NCBI RefSeq assembly: GCF_001723355.1
Contig: NZ_LPWE01000002.1
Span: 124,001 to 188,000 of the forward strand
Reading direction: 5' to 3'
Length of the DNA: 64,000 nt
From: Methyloceanibacter stevinii
Lineage (GTDB): Bacteria > Pseudomonadota > Alphaproteobacteria > Rhizobiales > Methyloligellaceae
The position numbers were made by a program, and so were the translations under genes. A model generated the notes under the pieces. The model ran no database searches. It was not told the DNA's origin and was given only the letters and a program-made list of their open reading frames with translations. This document shows positions 60,674-64,000 of this stretch, in pieces (positions within the stretch are counted from its first letter, which is position 1; every line of letters begins with the position of its first letter).

Positions 60674-61209
60674 GACGCCGTCCTCTGGGACCTTAAGTCC
60701 GCTCGCGCCACCGCGTCTTCGAGCTTCGACCAGTTGCGCGAGTGAGCATGCGTGATGGCGATGGCGAGCGCATCGGCGGCATCGGCGCTGCCGGGGTCCG
60801 CCTTGGGCAGCAGATATTTCACCATGGCCCGGATTTGATCCTTGTCCCCATGGCCCGCGCCGATCACGGTCTTCTTGACGGCGTTGGGCGCGTATTCGGC
60901 GATTGTCAGCCCGGCCATCGCCGGGACCAGCATGGCGATGCCGCGCGCCTGGCCGAGCTTGAGGGTCGCGGCCCCGTCCCGGTTCACGAAAGTCTGCTCG
61001 ATGGCCGCTTCCGCCGGGGCCATTTCTGCCAGCACGCCCGACAGCCCATCGAATATCTGCCGCAGGCGCACGCCGAGACTCTCGGCGGCGTCGGACGACA
61101 CCGACCCGCAGGCGATGAAGCCGAGCTTCACCCCGTCCGTATCGATGACACCCCACCCCGTGTTTCGTAAACCAGGATCGATGCCCATAATGCGAATCGC
61201 GCCCCTCAT
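60670..61209 (-). CDS. ruvC: Crossover junction endodeoxyribonuclease RuvC
   Basis: 179 residues with the RNase H-like catalytic residues: [11 protein letters not shown] (Asp), [10 protein letters not shown] (Glu), and [13 protein letters not shown] (Asp and His). It resolves Holliday junctions. The stop overlaps the ruvA start as ATGA. The start is ATG 61209. Confidence 0.96.
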   Translation of the reverse strand: MRGAIRIMGIDPGLRNTGWGVIDTDGVKLGFIACGSVSSDAAESLGVRLRQIFDGLSGVLAEMAPAEAAIEQTFVNRDGAATLKLGQARGIAMLVPAMAGLTIAEYAPNAVKKTVIGAGHGDKDQIRAMVKYLLPKADPGSADAADALAIAITHAHSRNWSKLEDAVARADLRSQRTAS

Positions 61210-61383
61210 GGCCGAATCGTAGCACAGCGCGGAAGGATGGCAGGCGGCTCAGAACATCGAAATTGACGCTCTCCGGGAACGGACGGCCGGATGCGGCGTT
61301 GGACCTTCTGGTATGGGTGGCTTCCCTTGTGCGTGCGACCAGTCGCCAAGGCTTGCGGCCCCTGCCGAAGGGGGAGCACAGCG

Positions 61384-62324
61384 ATGGCCGGCGCAGAACG
61401 CGAAATCACCGACCCTGTCGAAGCGGCCAAGCATGGCATTGGCAGCTCAAAGCGCCTGATCGCCGCCACACTGGACGACCTCAGCGCGCACCATAGCTGG
61501 CTCGAGACCTATCATCGCGACGAGCGGCTGCGGGCGGAACGCCTGCGCCGCCGGGAACTGCGCGACCGGCTGGAACGCGGCGTCCGACACGCCATGACCA
61601 GGACCAAACGCGCCGCGCAAACGACCTATGTTGGCGGACGCCGCGTGGCCCGCTTCTCTAAGCGGCATGCCCTCGCCTTCGCGCGCTGGGCGTCTCCAAG
61701 ACTGCAGACCTTTGTGCAACACGCCGCCGAGACGACGTCGACGGCGTGGTGCTGGTCTCGGAAGCACACGCCGATTTTCGCTCACCAAGCTTTCTCAGCC
61801 GCGCACGACGGCTTCGCGTGGTCGGTTCAGGCTTCCGAGGATGCAGGCCACGTCTTCCGGCAGCGCATAGCCACGCTTGCCGACGAAGCTCGACCGAGCT
61901 TTGGCGCCGGTCCGCTCCCCTGCGCCGCCGCGGTGAACTCGAATGGCTGAGGACGCGGCTGTACATGCGGCGAGTCCGCGCCGAGGCCGCGAAGCGCCTC
62001 ACCGACGCGGTCGCCACATCGCAGACGCTCGCCCAAGCCCGAAAGAGGATCTATCGCTGGACGATCCGCGGGCTCCGGATCAGTAAGCCCGCGGCACAGC
62101 GCGCACACGGCGCGGCGCTCCGCATCGAGGCCGATCTGTCCGACCGCATCATTCGGATCACGCCGGAATTTCGCCGGCTCTTGCGGGCCCATATGCCGGC
62201 AGCCAACGTGGCGGCGGAGGCTCCCGCCTCGGAGGGATGCCGCGCCCTGATCGTGAGGCCGAACACCGCCCTCGCCTGTGTTGCGCCCGCCGAGCACAAA
62301 CTGCCCGCTCCGTATCACGCCTAA
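61384..62324 (+). pseudogene. Hypothetical protein, frameshifted
   Basis: ATG 61384 (GGGGGAGCACAGCG upstream) opens a helical, Arg-rich protein. The frame ends at 61950 with PLPCAAAVNSNG, but shifting one base near 61920 gives LRRRGELEWLRTRLYMRRVR, which continues to 62324. The restored length is about 313 residues. It has a coiled-coil look and no signal peptide. The family is not recognised. Confidence 0.55.
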
Positions 62325-62345
62325 GAGGCTGCGCTCAGCCGGTCG

Positions 62346-62750
62346 CTACCGCTCGAGGAATCGCGCCTTCAGATCCTTGGTCCGGGCGGTCGTGTGGTCG
62401 AGAAGGCAAAAGACAACGGCATTGGAGCGGCCCGTGCCGCCGTACCACTCGTAGCCGACCGCGTCGCAGTCCTCTTCCTTGAACTTGATCCAGTCGCGCT
62501 GCGAGGCCAGGAGCGTATCTTTCCAGGCCTTCAGATCCTCGGCGGGCATGTAGTCGTTGTTCTTGAAGGTCGCCATGACCTGCTTCCACACGGCGTTCAG
62601 CTCCGCGTCGGCCTTCTTGTATTCCCTGCTGACGCACTCGCCGATCTCGATCGTGGTTTGCGCGTTGTCGCAGATTGCCTTCTCTTGTGCGAGTGCTGAG
62701 CTGCCGGCCAGCAGACCCGCTCCTAAAGCCATCGGTATCAAAACGCGCAT
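62346..62750 (-). CDS. LprI-like (DUF1311) secreted protein
   Basis: 134 residues with a signal peptide ending SSALA and the LprI/DUF1311 pattern: ICDNAQTTIEIGECVSREY and AELNAVWKQVM, then YDA-type cysteine (EEDCDAVG) and a C-terminal CLLDHTTARTKDL. LprI-type proteins inhibit lysozyme in some bacteria; others have unknown roles. ATG 62750 is the start. Confidence 0.85.
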   Translation of the reverse strand: MRVLIPMALGAGLLAGSSALAQEKAICDNAQTTIEIGECVSREYKKADAELNAVWKQVMATFKNNDYMPAEDLKAWKDTLLASQRDWIKFKEEDCDAVGYEWYGGTGRSNAVVFCLLDHTTARTKDLKARFLER

Positions 62751-62810
62751 GGGGTCCTCCGCTAGAGCTCGGTCATCACGCGGTACTATCCCCCGTGACC
62801 GTGACAGCTC

Positions 62811-64000
62811 TCAAGCGCTGTCTGTGTCCGCCGTTTCCGGCTCCCGCACCTCGGGCAGGAAGACGGTCTGCAGCAGGCCACCGCCGGGCCTGTTGACGAT
62901 CTGGATGCTGCCCCCCGCCCGGGTCACGATCTCATGGGCGATGGTGCCCGAGCCCGGCGCCGGGAATGTTCTGGCGCGCGCGGGATCGGCCCGGAAGAAC
63001 GGCTCGAAAACCTGACCGAGGACCTCTTCGGGAATGCCGGGGCCATCGTCTTCGATGGTGACCATGGCGTTGGTTCCGTCACCGCCGACACCGACCCGGG
63101 CGCGAACGCCGTGCGTTGCCGCATTGATGATGAGATTGCGCAAGGCGCGGTTCAGCTTGAGGCGCCCCGCCAGAACGGTTACCGGATGGGTGGCCGCCAA
63201 GGTGACGTCGAAGTCCTGCTGTTTGAGCTCCGTGCAGATGCTTCCGACCAGATCGTCGAGCTCTACCCGCTCCGGCGCCTCCGCGCCGGTTTCCTCGCGC
63301 ACGAGCAGGATGGCGCTATCGGCGATGCGCTCCAACTCGTCGATGTCGTTGAGCCATTTCTCCCGGTCCTCCTCCTCCGGCACGAACTCGGCGCGCAGCC
63401 GCATGCGGGTGATGGGCGTGCGCATGTCGTGACCGGCGGCGGCCACGAGCCGCATCCGGCTTTCCATCGCACGCTTCAGGCGTGCCGATAGCGAGTTGAG
63501 CGCGCGCGCCGTGGCGCGAACCTCCGCCGGCCCCTTTTCAGGCAGTTCGGACATCATGCCGTCCGGTCCCACGGACTCCACGGCGTTCTCCAGAAACACG
63601 AGCGGACGGACCATGCGGCTCGAGGCGAAAACGGCCACTGCCGTCGCGCCCACGGTGATGAGGAACAGCCAGCGCAGAAGCGCCCACCACGGCACGCCCT
63701 GGGGCGGCAGCCGCGTGATGGGCATCGGTAGGCCAGCCTTTGTCCTGAATGGGAATCCAGACGGCGAGCGACCCGGGGCGCAGCGGCGCGAGTGCGTCAC
63801 AACCACATCGAGGTTGTAGCCCTTGTCTCGCAGCTTCTCCCGCAGCGCGTCGGTCGTGCGGCTATAAGGATGGCCGCGCGGTTCGGGGCGCAGCCGAAGT
63901 GTTTCGGGAGACTTCTCAGCCAGGTCGGCATACAGGGACACCTGCTTCGCCGCGATATCGAGAGCGTGGCCCGACCGGGGCGGCGGTCCGAGCAACAGAA
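62811..64000 (-). CDS. Sensor histidine kinase, N-terminus beyond the window, compensated frameshifts
   Basis: The C-terminal kinase core is present: H-box AAAGHDMRTPITRMRL, N-box LNRALRNLIINAA, G1 DDGPGIPEE, F-box FEPFFRADPAR, and a HAMP-like segment before. The G2 box reads TFPAPGSGTIAHEI; shifting gives NIPGAGLG, then TIAHEI, so a base is missing near 62968 and two near 62950. A second pair near 63780 and 63720 hides GSLAVWIPIQDKGW in the sensor. The open frame reaches the window edge. The target regulator is unknown; EnvZ-type signalling is the closest fit. Confidence 0.82.
   Translation of the reverse strand, partial: LLLGPPPRSGHALDIAAKQVSLYADLAEKSPETLRLRPEPRGHPYSRTTDALREKLRDKGYNLDVVVTHSRRCAPGRSPSGFPFRTKAGLPMPITRLPPQGVPWWALLRWLFLITVGATAVAVFASSRMVRPLVFLENAVESVGPDGMMSELPEKGPAEVRATARALNSLSARLKRAMESRMRLVAAAGHDMRTPITRMRLRAEFVPEEEDREKWLNDIDELERIADSAILLVREETGAEAPERVELDDLVGSICTELKQQDFDVTLAATHPVTVLAGRLKLNRALRNLIINAATHGVRARVGVGGDGTNAMVTIEDDGPGIPEEVLGQVFEPFFRADPARARTFPAPGSGTIAHEIVTRAGGSIQIVNRPGGGLLQTVFLPEVREPETADTDSA

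Overview
The window looks like a chromosomal segment of a high-GC (low-to-mid 60s %, by eye) alphaproteobacterium, most likely Hyphomicrobiales (Rhizobiales). Pointers are the ruvCAB-ybgC-tolQ...pal-tilS-ftsH-folP-glmM order, an Omp25/31-type barrel, a small phasin with PhaR-like operators, an NsrR-like/truncated globin pair and a TPP-riboswitch thiC operon. A genus cannot be fixed from sequence alone. No rRNA, tRNA, CRISPR array, insertion sequence or prophage was recognised.

Layout. 0-7 kb: TetR/SDR divergon, pirin, atypical Nramp, FAD oxidoreductase, SET-domain methyltransferase, MFS. 7-11 kb: three tandem paralogous AraC regulators, then a secreted protein behind a 12-bp-phased repeat. 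11-18 kb: beta-propeller, VWA protein, TetR, homocysteine methyltransferase, GST, acuI, EF-hand protein. 18-22 kb: frameshifted dihaem peroxidase, TMEM175-like channel, glycine-zipper protein, DUF2270. 21.7-24.6 kb: a lower-GC, palindrome-flanked island with a divergent pair, one member a zinc-ribbon protein with an RxxxxH (HEPN-like) motif. 24.6-28 kb: TPP riboswitch, membrane protein, thiC, DUF2267, NTF2-like. 28-40 kb: EmrA/EmrB-type pump, twin secreted proteins, SDR, CorA, NsrR-like regulator/globin, CLC, GFA/HxlR divergon, phasin, FMO. 40-49 kb: FAD oxidase, aldo-keto reductase, SDR/DinB, Cache adenylate cyclase, purA, serC, Omp. 50-64 kb: housekeeping block glmM, folP, ftsH, tilS, pal, tolQ, ybgC, ruvB, ruvA, ruvC, then a hypothetical, an LprI-like protein and a sensor kinase cut by the right edge.

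Two points dominate. First, the Tol-Pal cluster is gutted: tolR, tolA, tolB and cpoB are absent from their usual places, both pore threonines of TolQ are replaced by Leu and Ala, and only a 39-residue lipoprotein sits between tolQ and pal. Second, at least a dozen genes carry single-base indels, several as compensating pairs inside essential proteins (ftsH, ruvA) or with a stop that falls in place when one base is restored (ruvB). Most are probably sequencing errors, so the broken genes here should not be taken as pseudogenes without checking the reads.
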